Assembly (NCBI GenBank): GCA_025331435.1
Contig: JAIWNI010000004.1
Span: forward strand, 496,001 to 560,000
Length of the DNA: 64,000 nucleotides
Direction: 5' to 3'
From: Choanephora cucurbitarum
Lineage: Eukaryota; Mucoromycota; Mucoromycetes; Mucorales; Choanephoraceae
This document shows positions 12,010-23,468 of this stretch, piece by piece. Below the pieces are notes generated by a model that was not told the origin of the DNA, ran no database searches, and saw only the letters and a program-made list of their open reading frames with translations. How positions within the stretch are numbered: the stretch's first letter is position 1; every line of letters starts with the position of its first letter. The translations under genes were made by a program, and so were the position numbers.

Positions 12010-12635
12010 TTACATCTAATAAAAAAAAAAGGTATAAATTAACTGTGCATACAATAACACTATTGAACTTACTTGAGGCATCATAGGCTTGTGTTGATCA
12101 GCAGTCATTCTGGTGATAGCAATACCAACACCTTCAATCAAAGCCAAAAGGGAACCACCAACAACAGCAGAGACAGCAGCAGCCTTAACACCACCACGAG
12201 CAGCCAAGACACCACCAGTAACACCACCAGAAATGATAGAGTTCCAGGGATCTTCCTTTTGTCGAATACCCTTCAAAGCACAATCAAATGTTGAAAAGAG
12301 ACCACCCCAAACTGCAAAGTTACCACCCAAGACAGGAGCACGAGCCTTCATGGCTGAAACAGCACCTGTCAAGCGTTCACCCTAACAAACACAATCAGCA
12401 TTTGCTTTTATCTAACCATAACCTTCTTTTACTTACTCGAGGGGAGTTCTTGGCTCCCTTTACAGAGTGCCAAATACCACCACCAACAGCACCCATAACA
12501 AATGCACCACCTAAATCATTGAGAATAACCCAAGGGCTATTTTTTTTCTTTATGAGATGAATTGAATTACTTGATTTCCATTCGTGTCTTACTTTACCAA
12601 GGGTCTCTAGAGTGATCTTGTGCTGAGCGTCCCAT
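12010..12635 (-). CDS. TIM17: Mitochondrial import translocase subunit Tim17
   Basis: Four exons (12635-12598, 12536-12437, 12381-12073, 12015-12010) encode 150 aa, the family length. The protein begins [20 protein letters not shown] and continues with [20 protein letters not shown], the Tim17 signature with conserved DPCPW and glycine-rich first membrane helix. Later helices carry [18 protein letters not shown] and [14 protein letters not shown]. Tim17 is part of the TIM23 complex of the inner mitochondrial membrane, which imports presequence proteins. The final exon supplies only Met and the stop codon, which is unusual but consistent with the GT and AG sites. The start was chosen because it precedes the conserved DPCPW motif. 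Confidence 0.96.
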
Positions 12636-12963
12636 CTTTTATATATAGCCCAAAGTGATTTATAAAGAAAAATAGGAAGAAGAAAGAGGAAAAAAAAAAG
12701 ATTCCAGGGTGACTTTACCGACATGGACAGTCTCCGCCTCTTTTTTTTTAGTTCAGAAAAGTCACTTTCGGCGAATTAAATTATGATTCGGAGTTGTCAA
12801 AAAGTGTTTAAAAGGTATGATTTCATTCGTGCTATGCATGTATACAGAATATACATTAGATGTATCAATCAACATGTACTGTAATAATAAACAAAGGATT
12901 GTGTGGGAAAGTAGACTGTTTTGAGTATTAATCTATTATTACAACTATACTTTATTTATTAAT
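12636..12963. other. Intergenic spacer
   Basis: TIM17 promoter region plus the 3' flank of the C2-domain gene. A/T runs only; no gene was seen. Confidence 0.5.
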
Positions 12964-14427
12964 CTAGATCCATTTAGAGTCATCAACTTCAGGTTCTTCT
13001 TCTTCAGCTTCCTCTTCAGCTTCTTCCTCGGCCTCTTCTTCAGCCTCCTCTTCAGCCTCCTCTTCAGCTACTTCTTCGGCCTCCTCTTCAGCTTCCTCTT
13101 CGGCCTCCTCTTCAGCTACTTCTTCTTCTTCTTGTTCTGGCTCTGGTTCAGCTACTTGAACTTCTTCATTCAAGTCACCAAAGCCTCTTGTTGTCTCTTC
13201 AGTAGAAAATGAGTAAGGGTTGGTGTTATGACCATGTTCACGAATATCCTCTCTCTCCAGTTCAGCCAAACGATGTTCAGTTTGTCGAATAGTCTCTTCT
13301 CTTTGCTCCATTTCTTCTTGTCTTGCTTCTTCTTCATCTTCATCAATTTCATGTTTGATCCAAGTACCAAGACCAACAGCAGCAGCACCAGCAAGTGCAG
13401 CACCACCATATTTCTATCAAACAAAAAAACGGGTTAGAAACCAAGCATTGTCTGCAATCCAATGTTCATCTTACCATCCACTCAGGGTTCATCTTCTTCT
13501 TCTTTTCTGCGGAGGCGGCAGAGGTAGGTGTACCGGGTGTACCGGGTGAAGCCATGGAGGAAGGAGCACCACCCATAGGTGAGTTATAGGCAGGTGGTTG
13601 AGCATAGCTGGCTTGGTTGCTCCCGTAGCTAGCTTGGTTACCTCCGTAGCTAGCTTGGTTACCTCCGTAACTAGCTTGGTTGTTTCCGTAGTATCCGCCA
13701 GCAGCACTACGTTGTTCACTATCGTTACTTGGCTTACCAAAAGAGCTATCTGAGCCATAGCTGACAGGCTGATGTTGGGGGAATGAAGGAGCTTGACCAG
13801 CACCATATTGGTTTGGCAAAGGTGTTTGAGGACCAAGAGAAGATGAGTTTTGTCTTTCAGATGGATGACCTTGAGGAGCACCTTCTGATTGGAAATCTAA
13901 CTTCATAAAGATATGACCCAAAGGTGCACCTTGAGCAGAAGAGAGAGGGACCCAATCCTCAAATTTACCAGATTCAAATACTTTACCAAGTTGAACTTGA
14001 GTTGTACCAATCAAACCAGGACGAGATTGGTCTTCGTTGACCACATCAATATGAAGGGCTTGGTCACCTTCATTTACATTACTGTCATTTTCCTTATTTA
14101 GTCACCTATCACTAATTATTTTTTAATGCAAACCAAACTTACAGCTTCAAGACATCACGAAATTGAGGTTCAGGGCCATCAGCAGAATTGGTTCGATGCT
14201 TTTCGTTAGAAGAGACATAACATCCAATAAAGGTACGGGATTCTAAGGTGTTATCTTGTGAGTTACTTCTTTCCCTCCTCATTTATCTTGAGCATTGCTT
14301 ACCTGCATAACCGTTTTGAGCAAGACCAGCAATGGTCACTAATAGTAAGACATTGGGATAAATAACACTATGTCACTAAACAACAGCTAAACTTACAAGG
14401 AGTAAATGTGAGTGTTCCAGCAGGCAT
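12964..14427 (-). CDS. C2-domain protein with NQASYG repeats and acidic tail
   Basis: Several short exons join a start at 14427 (MPAGTLTFTP) to a long exon (about 14079-13475) and a final exon (about 13413-12964). The N-terminal 130 residues form a C2-like beta sandwich: VTIAGLAQNG, RTFIGCYV, HIDVVNEDQSRPGLIG, IFMKLDF. A Ser/Gly/Gln-rich region contains four near-perfect repeats of NQASYGG/S. A short hydrophobic, Ala/Gly-rich stretch (YGGAALAGAAAVGLG) precedes a charged coiled region and a Glu-Ala-Glu-Glu repetitive tail of about 60 residues ending DDSKWI. Single-C2 fungal proteins often bind membranes or act at septa (Inn1/Fic1-like), but that role is only an analogy here. Confidence 0.8.
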
Positions 14428-16101
14428 TTTGTTAGTTTCGAGATATAAAAACAAAGTAAGAAAAAAAAGAGAGAAAAAGAATAAAGAGAAGTGCACATTT
14501 ATATCATCAAACGAGGAATAGGAGTCTTAATACGAATGTCTAAATGTGGTAAGTTAATGTGAATGACTTTATTATAATAAAGACAGCTCATTTCTCAATC
14601 TCATGTTGTGTCTACAAGTCATGTATTGAAGCGCGTCTGTTTTCTAGGACGATATGCTCATTGTCAAATTCATTCATACGTAAGCATAAGAGAGAGAAAG
14701 GTGAGTTCTTGGTAAGAGTGGCAAAACGGATAGTGTTCAATAAAGTTTGGCCGCATGCCCTGAAAGAAAAAGAAAAAAGAAAATGGTATTAGCTTACCAT
14801 TCATTAACACGTGTGACACCGTAGGCAAAATAATCCAGCCACGCCCAAAGGTATCCATATGGGTGGAACTTAAAAAAAAAACTCTCTGGATTTCTGTAAC
14901 AATTTTAAGTTTCTGTATCGTGGCTCATTGTTATAAAAATGTTGAGGAAAAAAAAGGAGAATGCTCCTTAAAGTTGTCTGAAAGAAAATGACTCGAGAAA
15001 TTCAATTAATAGGTACACTCACACATGTCAGTCTCTATTCTTCCATCCTTGTTCATCTTGAGGTCGAATGCGTCTCTTGAGCTCTACGTTTAAGCTATTC
15101 AAATCAAAAAAGGAAAGGAAATTTTCCTTAGGGCATTCTGGTGACTATAGTTTATAAACATCTCGCTCGACATAGACAGATTACTGCAAAATTAGTAAGT
15201 AGCAAAAGAAGATGAGGAAATCTGACATTTGTGGTTAAAGCAGGTAACAGACTAGCTTCAATTAGTAAAAACAATTAGGAAGTGGTGTCACTAATAACAA
15301 TGCATTGATGATCAAAGTCTTCTAATTTAGATGAAAAATACGCCACTTGTCCTATTTTTATTTGAGATGAAATGCAAAGTATATTGATTAGCTTTCAAGA
15401 GCACACGAGTATTATTGTTATCTGTAGTTATATGTATAGAAACCACTTGCTCTAAAAAAAAAAAATAAGACAAACCCAACATATTTCGCTCTTTCTCTCT
15501 CCTTTTCTCTTGACGCTACTAAGTAGTTCATCTGAACCATCTATATGATATTTTGTTGCTTCTTCAAAGTCAAAAATCTATCACATGCTCGAGAATTGAG
15601 GTTAGCATCATTATCCACAACTATGCTTAATTTGTGGTTCAGTAATCACAGAAAGAGGTCAGTAAACAAAACTTGGTCTAGCTGTTTATTCAGTCTATTT
15701 TGCGAAATCATATGTTTTTGCAAGAGATGCTGAAACTAATACAAGTTACTTAAACTTTAGAATTATATTATCACTGATAGAGACGACGTTTCTTGTCGCC
15801 CGCATTCTTCTTGCTCTTCTTTTCTCGAAATCAGCATGCGTCTTTGATTTCGTAGGTACATTTCATTGTAAAGGCAGTGAATTATTATCTTGAAAATGAA
15901 CACTTTCGAAGCATCTCTTAAACTCTTTTAAGCTAAATTCTGACTTGTGTCAATTTCTCTATCCTTCTTCTAAAACGATGTGGGATGCATAGTATTCTGA
16001 GAAAAAGCTAAAACACGAATCAAAGAGAAGGGCTTCTATGAACAGGTGGTAAAAATACAATTGGAGATAGTGTCACGTTGCATATCCATGACACGAGAGG
16101 G
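14428..16101. other. Gene-poor spacer
   Basis: AT-rich DNA without a convincing ORF. It contains the promoter side of the C2-domain gene and scattered poly-A/T runs. No tRNA-like B-box or repeat shared with other parts of the window was recognised. Confidence 0.5.
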
Positions 16102-16855
16102 TTATAGTCGTTCCAGTGCCAAAGGGCGGGTAATAAAACTTTCCAAAAGAGATTTATTTTTGTCAAAGGGTAGGTTTATGAGAGCCAATGGACCAACTTG
16201 TAAATAAGCTACCAATTTAAAAACTTGCATAAATTCAAATATTTCATCGAAACAAATCGGTACATTTGCGCCTCTCTTTTCTTCATCCATAAATAGTATA
16301 AAAAGTGTCAACATTCTTTTAATACACTGAATACCGATTGTCTTGAATTTGCAAAACTTTTTGTAGCTTGCATTGGATCGTTTTCAGAACAAGCATGGCA
16401 GCGAGTGATTTAGTTAACTTCAAGCTATCGCCATAAGTGTGTTGGATGTTTTCTTCATGACCACAATTCGTTCTTCACCTACAACACCAGTTGTCGTTGG
16501 ATATCCAATTCCATCAGCATAATTCGGGTTCGAGATTTCTGAAAAGGCTACTGATAAAGTTACATCTTGAAAGCTCCTTATCATCTCTTCACCCCTGTTA
16601 AGACAAAAGTGTTTAATAGCATTAAAAAAAACAGCCCTTTAGCACTGGAACGACTGTAAATGTCCAAGTATACTTCTGCAGAAGTTTTCTTTCGGAGTTA
16701 AGGAAAAATGGTTCCTGAAAATGATAGTTTTTAACCAAGATGTTGTTGAGTGAAAAGACAGTCGTTTGTTTTGTTTGGCACGAGATTGCATAGCATGCGC
16801 TTTGGTTTTTCTTCTTGTCTATGTTGTATATTTCTATCAGAGTGAATACACACAT
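16102..16855 (-). pseudogene. Decayed copy of the multicopy PD-(D/E)xK-like family
   Basis: Read on the minus strand, fragments in shifting frames follow each other in family order: KYTWTFTVVPVLKGCFF (to about 16622), NAIKHFCLNRGEEMIRSFQD, GVVGEERIVVMKKTSN, then TIGIQCIKRMLTLFILFMDE and FDEIFEFMQVFKLVAYL. The last two align by eye with VLGVQSPKCFDILVDG of the copy near 38.9 kb. At least one frameshift and two stop codons interrupt it. It lies alone in a gene-poor region, consistent with an old relic. The assignment rests on pattern similarity and is weaker than for the copies at 38 and 55 kb. Confidence 0.45.
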
Positions 16856-18736
16856 TCATGCTTTACTTTTTTGAAGAAAAAAATATATTCTAGTCAATAT
16901 ATTTGCTAATCATCATCTCAACACGCCTTTCTTGAGGACAAGAGTATGTTCAGTTGGACTCATACAAACTGAATTTTATAGGTGTAATTTTTTCTTTTCT
17001 CTCTCTCTCTCTCTTTTCCTGCAAAGAGCGACACAGATTATATCGTATTTTATTGTTGTCCAAACTGTATTATTGTTCCTTGAGTTCTATTTTCTCTATT
17101 TTTAGATTAACTTATATTCAATTAAGCTTTGATACTATCTTTGTTCGATGCACAGAAAGAAAAAGTTGTGATGTGATCTAGCATTCCAACAAACCATTGC
17201 TTCAAACAACTGATGAGCAGTTGTATCAACATTTGACAAGAGTAGAAATGTGTAATAGCTTTCTAGAAGAACACTGTAGAGATGCAACATTCTGTTCCTT
17301 TATGATAATAGATTATAGACAAGAACTGACTATTAACGATATCTCATACATGCCAAGCTACATTCAGGGACGCATTCTGTCAATCTAAAACAATTAACTG
17401 AAGAAAGACATAGATTAAGGAGAAGAAAACAATCAGAAAACAAATCAAAAGCGGGAAAAAAGAATGCGTTAGTTTATCAAGTTCAACAAAAGTGAGCTAC
17501 AAAGAGGAATTGGTAAGATGGGATAAAAGTTGTCTATAGATACATGTATTCATACCATTTGTTTTGTACAGAAACGCAATGTTCATACAAGGCGTTTTGT
17601 TTCAAACTGCCACTGATGAAACCATTTGTTGTTTGGGCTAGTCAAATTCTCAAGTGAAATACTTTTAACTTCGTTGAAGAAAATTCTTCTCTTTACATCG
17701 ATTTAATCTACAATTGCCTAATAAAGAAAAGAACGACTACAAAAGTTGCAATAGTTTCCATTAATCATGATTTTGCGATTTACTTGATCGACACAGAGTA
17801 AAGCTGTTTATTGATGTAACAACAAATGATGTGTGTTCAACACGTCAATTGTCATATGAGGTTTACACTGTGCAGCATAAAGAACAAGCAAAGGGGTGGT
17901 ATGATTCATCCGATGCACGACTTAGCAAACAAAACTGTTAATTGATAAAAAGAGTAGACTATGCTTCTCTTTTTTCTTTTCAGAAACAAACTTAGAAATG
18001 GAATACGCCAGAAAAGAAAAGCGAGATTGCACTCAATATATTATTTGGTAACTGTTAGAAATTCTGATCGATGGTCTCACCATACTTAATGTTTCAATTC
18101 TTTTTCTTGAAATGTGACATGGCAAAAGTAGTTGTTTAACCAAAAATAGTTCTCTCTCTCTCTCTCTTTTGCAAGGCTTAGGAAATCCCTTTTTCAAGAT
18201 TAAAGTTAATAAAGCGAAAACAATAATAGTCGTTGTATAGTTATCTTAATGAAAGTTTCAATCGTTTTCAAACACTAAAAATGTATGTGAAAGGAATGTT
18301 TGAAGATATTATTTATGTCGAATAGCTTGTGCGTTATTTGCATATGCGATTTGACAACTAATAAATAGTCGAATAAGTCAAAGAGAGAGACAGAGAAAGG
18401 GGCGAAAACCAGGGATTTTATATTAGCAATGTAATAAAACCTTATTATGTAGGATTTTCTTGAATTAATTTTGACATATACAACATATGTAAAAAAAAAA
18501 TAAGAGTGTAGCTGAGCATGGTAGTGTTTAATCATTCACTCCTCTATTTTACGTTGTTCTCCCTCCTAATACGCTTACTTGGGTCCTTAAATAGGAATGC
18601 GTATAAGCTACGTAGATATTTCCATTAATAAAGTAAATTCTTTTATTATTATTATTTCAAGCATATAAAAAGATAAGGCAATACTTGCTTTATGTATCTT
18701 TATCTCATTTCCTTTCTTTGTTCAAAAGACACAACC
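16856..18736. other. Gene-poor spacer
   Basis: AT-rich sequence with (TC)n runs near 17000 and 18155 and only short ORFs, including one of 63 codons at 17197-17388 that I do not recognise. The last 100 bp look like a promoter for the secreted-protein gene, with TATAAAA near 18664. Nothing else was seen. Confidence 0.5.
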
Positions 18737-19413
18737 ATGTATCTATCCTTATTTAATCTTATTGTCGTCATGAGCACTCTTCTTGGTAAGCAATCTAAGC
18801 AGATAGGAAGATTTGCATGAATTCTAAGCATTGTCTTTTGTCTTGTGTAGTTTCTAGTGCTACAGCTACGGGTACTGCCGTCGTTGGAAACAATGACCAG
18901 GGATTTTCTATGAACTCACCATCAAGAGCCAGTCGTGTTATCCAACCTCAATCTAACTACATAGCCAGCGCTCCCAGTGTATCTCGTTTACAGCCAAGCA
19001 CGTCAGAAATTAACTCTAGCCCATTCGATTTACCCTCCTATCAAGGAGTCGATAATAGCTATTCTACAGGATACGACAAGTCGTGCGCAAGAGAACTAGA
19101 AAGAATATCTGAGAAGATCAACCAGCTAAGCTCAGCTGCCCTTGACCCTCGTGGTACAGATCAAGCATATCGATTGATGAGACAAGCAACAAACAACATT
19201 GTATCAGCTCGCTCTGTTTGTTGTTCATTCTTTCAAGACAATTATGCCAAGGACATGAATGCAAAAAGAATTGACTATTTAGAAGATTTTGTTGATGATC
19301 TCAAAGACTGGGTCAAGCCAACCAAGGGCTATCCACGTTACCGCAATGACATGTCCTTTCAAATCGAGTCATTGCTTTCTTCCTTAAAAATGCTCAAAGA
19401 CTGCATTGACTAG
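18737..19413 (+). CDS. Small predicted secreted protein
   Basis: Two exons (18737-18785, 18851-19413) encode 203 aa. Exon 1 gives MYLSLFNLIVVMSTLLVSSA, a typical secretory signal peptide with probable cleavage near SSATA. The mature part starts with a Ser/Asn/Pro-rich segment, then an amphipathic helical region with four cysteines (SCARELERI, SARSVCCSFFQD, LKDCID). Cysteine count and size resemble small secreted fungal proteins, but I know no family. The next gene downstream also encodes a signal-peptide protein on the same strand, so the two may be co-regulated. No membrane anchor follows the signal peptide. Confidence 0.7.
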
Positions 19414-19537
19414 AAAAATCATCATGTCAATAGAAATCATCAAGCCAATAAATTCATTCATAAGTTGCATAACAATAAAAGAATCCCGACTCTTACATTT
19501 TTTCTCGCTCTATTCTTTTTTTTTTACCACGAGAGAA

Positions 19538-20451
19538 ATGCTATCAAAACTATGTATCTTTTCTCTCTTTCTATTACTGCATAATGTCTCTTCGTATCCC
19601 AGTGCACCCGGAACTGTAAGCTATCTAAGGAAAGAAACTTTTTCTTATGGCTAATAACTTTTTCTTTTGGAATATAGTGCAACATGAATAAGATGGCTAC
19701 ATTAGGTCATGGGCCTTCAAAATCAACTTGTCCTGACTGTTATGGAGTCAACATCACTACAGATTCACCTTCACTTGTCAACATTCATCTGACAGGAAAA
19801 CTTGCTTATCAGGGCATTGTCCTGTTAGTTAAAGATGTTTATACCAACAAGACAGTAGGTGAATTTCGAGATTTCGACGAGAGTCTGTTCACTTCAGTTG
19901 CTTGTGATGACGATGAGGATGAAGAAGATCAAATTGAGCCTGACAGTCTGGCTGTTTTGGGACATATAGACCCCAAATTAAAAGGCTGGCCAGTAGATGT
20001 GGGCTGGAATATGGAAGCAGTGAAACCAGTTACTCAATTAAAACTTCAGGGCATGATAGTTGTAGGTAATAGACATTGAAGCCCTTCTCGCATGATCTTA
20101 ATCCTTTGTTAGATCGACTATGATAATTTCCATCTTCTGCCCGAGACTTACTTCAAGATCAAACGAAAGATTGTGCCTACAAAGACAACAACAATAGAAA
20201 AGATTCAGTCAACAACAACTGTAGAAGAAAAGATAGCAACCGAAACTGTGATTGAAGTGGAGCATGATGTAGGGACCGTGGTTAAGCCACAGTCAAATGA
20301 ATTGTTCGTTTGGGTTTTTTCAGTTTGTCTCTTTGTCTATTTTGGCATGTCATTATGCTATCATCGGCTTGTCAAGAGACGGCCGTCTAGTCAAAAGATA
20401 GTTTCCTCGGATGAAATCAATTTGGTATCAACCAATCTCAAAACTGTGTAG
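19538..20451 (+). CDS. Predicted type I membrane protein, Reeler-like ectodomain possible
   Basis: Three exons (19538-19615, 19678-20061, 20113-20451) encode 266 aa. The N-terminal signal peptide is MLSKLCIFSLFLLLHNVSSY. The luminal domain has paired cysteines and two N-glycosylation sequons (GVNITT, TNKTVG), an acidic loop (CDDDEDEEDQ) and a GHIDPKLKGWPVDVGW motif. A Thr-rich stalk precedes one transmembrane helix (LFVWVFSVCLFVYFGMSL) and a short basic cytoplasmic tail. The C...H...W order with a beta-rich C-terminal strand recalls a Reeler domain, but this is tentative. It probably sits in the plasma membrane or endomembranes. Confidence 0.72.
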
Positions 20452-20834
20452 AATATGATAGACTTCAAACAAATGATATCCCTTAGTTTTTCTCAATGTT
20501 AATAAAAATAAACTCATAATTTCACTAATGAAGACAAGTATCATTCATATGGAGAGGAAATAGAAAAGACAGAGATAGAAAGAGTGACAGGGGATAAACA
20601 GCATGTATACTCAGAAAACAATAAAACAAAGGCTGTCTCGAACTCCCCAGGTCATCTTTCTTCCCGAATTCTCTCTCACCATAGGATATGATACTGTGTT
20701 ATGTAAAATAACGACAGGTGCTTTGCAAAAAAGAAAAAGAGATAACTCGATTTGTGTATGTGCAAGTAATTGCGCATTTTTTATTATTTGCAAAGGTTCA
20801 TATCTGAGGGAGCAGGACAAGGAAGCGAAAGAGC
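20452..20834. other. Intergenic, convergent 3' ends
   Basis: Spacer between the membrane-protein gene (plus) and RPS9 (minus), presumably holding both polyadenylation sites; AATAAA-like runs are present near 20500. No gene was seen. Confidence 0.5.
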
Positions 20835-21404
20835 TTATTCTTCGTCATCTTCGGCATCATCACCACCAGCAGCAGCAGCGGCTCTCTTTCTCTTGACACG
20901 ACCAGGGCGACCACCACCAAGAGGAGAAGTCAAGGCAAAGTCAATGTGCTTTTGAGATTCCAAACGGACAATGAAAGAAGGAACGTTGACAATTTGCTTA
21001 CCAACACGGATGTGACGTTGACGGATCAAGACACGGGCGTGGTGGATAGATTTGGCAAGACCCAACTTGAAGACTTGGGTTTGGAGACGACGTTCCAAGA
21101 AATCTTCGATCTTAAGAGCCAAGACGTAATCGAGCTTCATACGGGATTCGTCAAGGACACCGATACGCAAAAGACGACGGATCAAGGCGTTACCTTCGAA
21201 GAGACGACGAGGGTCCTTTTCATCGAGCTTCAAGAGTTCACGAGCAGCACGACGAATCTTGGAAAGAGTCAAACCGACTCTCCAGATTTCCTTCTTGTTC
21301 TTGAGACCGAATTCACCGATCAACTTGAGTTCTTGGTCAAGACGAGCGGATTCGAAGGGACGCTTAGGGACCTTGGAAGTCTTGCTGTAGGTTCTACCAG
21401 GCAT
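20835..21404 (-). CDS. RPS9: 40S ribosomal protein S9 (uS4)
   Basis: A single exon of 189 codons. It begins [20 protein letters not shown] and contains the conserved [19 protein letters not shown] segment and an S4 RNA-binding domain ([40 protein letters not shown]). The tail is Lys/Arg-rich, then Ala/Gly and acidic. uS4 is one of the first proteins bound to 18S rRNA in small-subunit assembly and helps form the mRNA entry site. The sequence is markedly GC-richer and more codon-biased than its neighbours, as expected for a highly expressed gene. It is head to head with RPL21. Confidence 0.98.
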   Translation of the reverse strand: MPGRTYSKTSKVPKRPFESARLDQELKLIGEFGLKNKKEIWRVGLTLSKIRRAARELLKLDEKDPRRLFEGNALIRRLLRIGVLDESRMKLDYVLALKIEDFLERRLQTQVFKLGLAKSIHHARVLIRQRHIRVGKQIVNVPSFIVRLESQKHIDFALTSPLGGGRPGRVKRKRAAAAAGGDDAEDDEE

Positions 21405-21965
21405 ACTTGTAAAGTTAAAAGAGAAGGAAACAAAAAAATTGCAAGGTGCGCACTCATTTTTAAAAGAAAAAAAAATTATTATCATAAACGGTAACAAATC
21501 TTGCACCGCACACACACTGAAGAATGAAAATTTTTTCCTCTCTTCATACATTTGATTGGCTGAGATAAGCCACTTGAGTGATGGGCATGCCCTCTGTCGC
21601 TCCCCCTTTTTATAAACAAGAAATTCAATGGTGTCAAATTCCATTGAAGTAGTCTATGTTGTTTTGTAGAAGCAATGGTCTATAAACTATCGTGTACAGT
21701 TCCCATGAACCTATGTGTTGTTCAATTGCCTGCTGTTTGACATGCGAAAGGTGAACCACTCTATTGAATCTTAGTGCTTATTCTTTACTCTGGCTCACTT
21801 ATTCTTTTGTTCAGGGCATAATGAGAACCCTTTTTGTACTTTATAATTTTTTTTGCAGAGGAAGGCTAAGCCACTTCAATTTTTTTCTTTTCCAGCTTGC
21901 TATAATAATAATTTTTTTCCCTCCAAAGGCTTTTTTCGGTCTCTTTCCATACCACTTCGTACAAG
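21405..21965. promoter_or_regulatory. Divergent promoter between RPS9 and RPL21
   Basis: The two ribosomal protein genes start in opposite directions from this 561-bp gap, so it must contain both promoters. Long T-tracts near 21845, 21880 and 21910 lie on the RPL21 side and pyrimidine-rich runs on the RPS9 side. Poly(dA:dT) tracts commonly keep ribosomal protein promoters nucleosome-free. I did not identify a specific factor site. Confidence 0.7.
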
Positions 21966-22792
21966 ATGCCTCACTCGTTCGGTCGTAAGTAGAAACAGAC
22001 CATCTTGCAGTTTTTTTTGTTTTGTTAGAAAATACGAAAGAAAAAAAGAAATAAAGACAACAATAAACGTCAACTCAATGAAATAAAAGAGATGTCTAAT
22101 CGCCTTCTCTAGTTCGCGCTCGTACCCGTCACATGTTCTCTCGTAACTTCAGAGAACATGGTGCCATCCCTCTCTCTACCTACTTGAAGACCTACAAGGT
22201 TGGTGACATTGTCGACATCAAGGCCAACGCTGCTGTCCAAAAGGGTATGCCTCACAAGTTCTACCACGGGTAAATATTCGAAAAAAATTTTTTTTATAAA
22301 GTGATTCGAGGAAAAAAAATTAGAGGGGAGGGGGGGGGTATTAACAACCTTTATATCTACAACATGATTTACAACAATGATCGATTCAAAAAAGGAAAGA
22401 AAATAAACTGATTATCAAACTATTTTTTTAGTCGTACTGGTGTCATTTACAACGTCACCAAGACCTCCGTCGGTGTCATTGTTCACAAGAAGGTCGGTAA
22501 CCGCTTCATGGAAAAGCGTGTCAACATCCGTATTGAACACATCAAGCACTCCAAGTGTCGTCAAGAATTCTTGGACCGTGTCAAGGCCAACGCTCAAAAG
22601 AAGAAGGAAGCCAAGGAAGCCGGTGGTAAGATGATGATTTAGATGTTTTATGACTACTTTCTCACTTTCTCTTCTATAGTTTCTTTCAACTTGAAGAGAC
22701 TCCCTGTTCAACCTCGTGAAGCTCGTCACGTTTCCACCAAGTTCAATGTTCCTCAAACCATTGCTCCTATTGCTTACGAAACCCTCTTGTAA
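21966..22792 (+). CDS. RPL21: 60S ribosomal protein L21 (eL21)
   Basis: Four exons (21966-21984, 22113-22269, 22432-22625, 22680-22792) join in frame to about 160 aa. The product starts MPHSFG and continues [20 protein letters not shown], the eL21 N-terminus, then [36 protein letters not shown] and [16 protein letters not shown] at the end. eL21 is a component of the large ribosomal subunit. Exon 1 holds only six full codons, a common arrangement in fungal ribosomal protein genes. Exon sequence is GC-rich with strong codon bias; introns are AT-rich. A 9-nt G run lies in intron 2. Confidence 0.98.
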
Positions 22793-23468
22793 AGAATGAA
22801 ACTTATTCTTGTCTTAAAATAAACTACTCTTTATTCGGAAACAGTATCATTCATTCATTTTTGAAAAATAAAAAAAAAGCATAGAAAAATGAAACTTAAT
22901 AGTTACGAAAGAAACTGGTTTATTTGTAGGACATTGTCACTGATCTGTTGGTATTAACTGTTTATAGGAAAGGTTAAGAACAATGTAAGCAGTCAATGTA
23001 ACAACACTTTAATGTGTCAAGAAGACACAGCATTAGACCCTTTCAAATGAACTCAAGGACGAAGCTCTTCTGTTGTTTCTACAGTACTACTTTAGCTTAC
23101 AAAAAGAAAAGGGAAAGGAGGAGCGAAGCGTACATCTTTTTGATACCTTGTGCGAATACAAAAATCAACTGTTACTGTTTAGATCCATTGGGACAAACAA
23201 TCCACCCCTTTGTATTTAAATAGTCATGTATAGAATGTCTTTTTTGAGCCATATCAAAGACATTGCTAATCAGTTTTGAAATCAGCATACAATAGCTTGA
23301 TCTTCTCATAAGAACAATCTGCATAAAATCCCAATACAGTTCAAGTTATAAAGATAACAATCACAAAGAATCAAAGCTGTTTGATGTATCTGCATGTAGC
23401 ATCCAATTACTTTTCTTTTTATTAAAATCATTCATACACATGTCTCTTTTTCTCTCTTTATTTGTTAC
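22793..23468. other. Intergenic, convergent 3' ends
   Basis: AT-rich spacer between RPL21 and CWC22. Short ORFs only; no repeat or RNA gene was recognised. Confidence 0.5.

Noticed and set aside
20946..21494. 182-codon plus-strand frame over RPS9
   Set aside because: It is the antisense shadow of a strongly codon-biased ribosomal protein gene.
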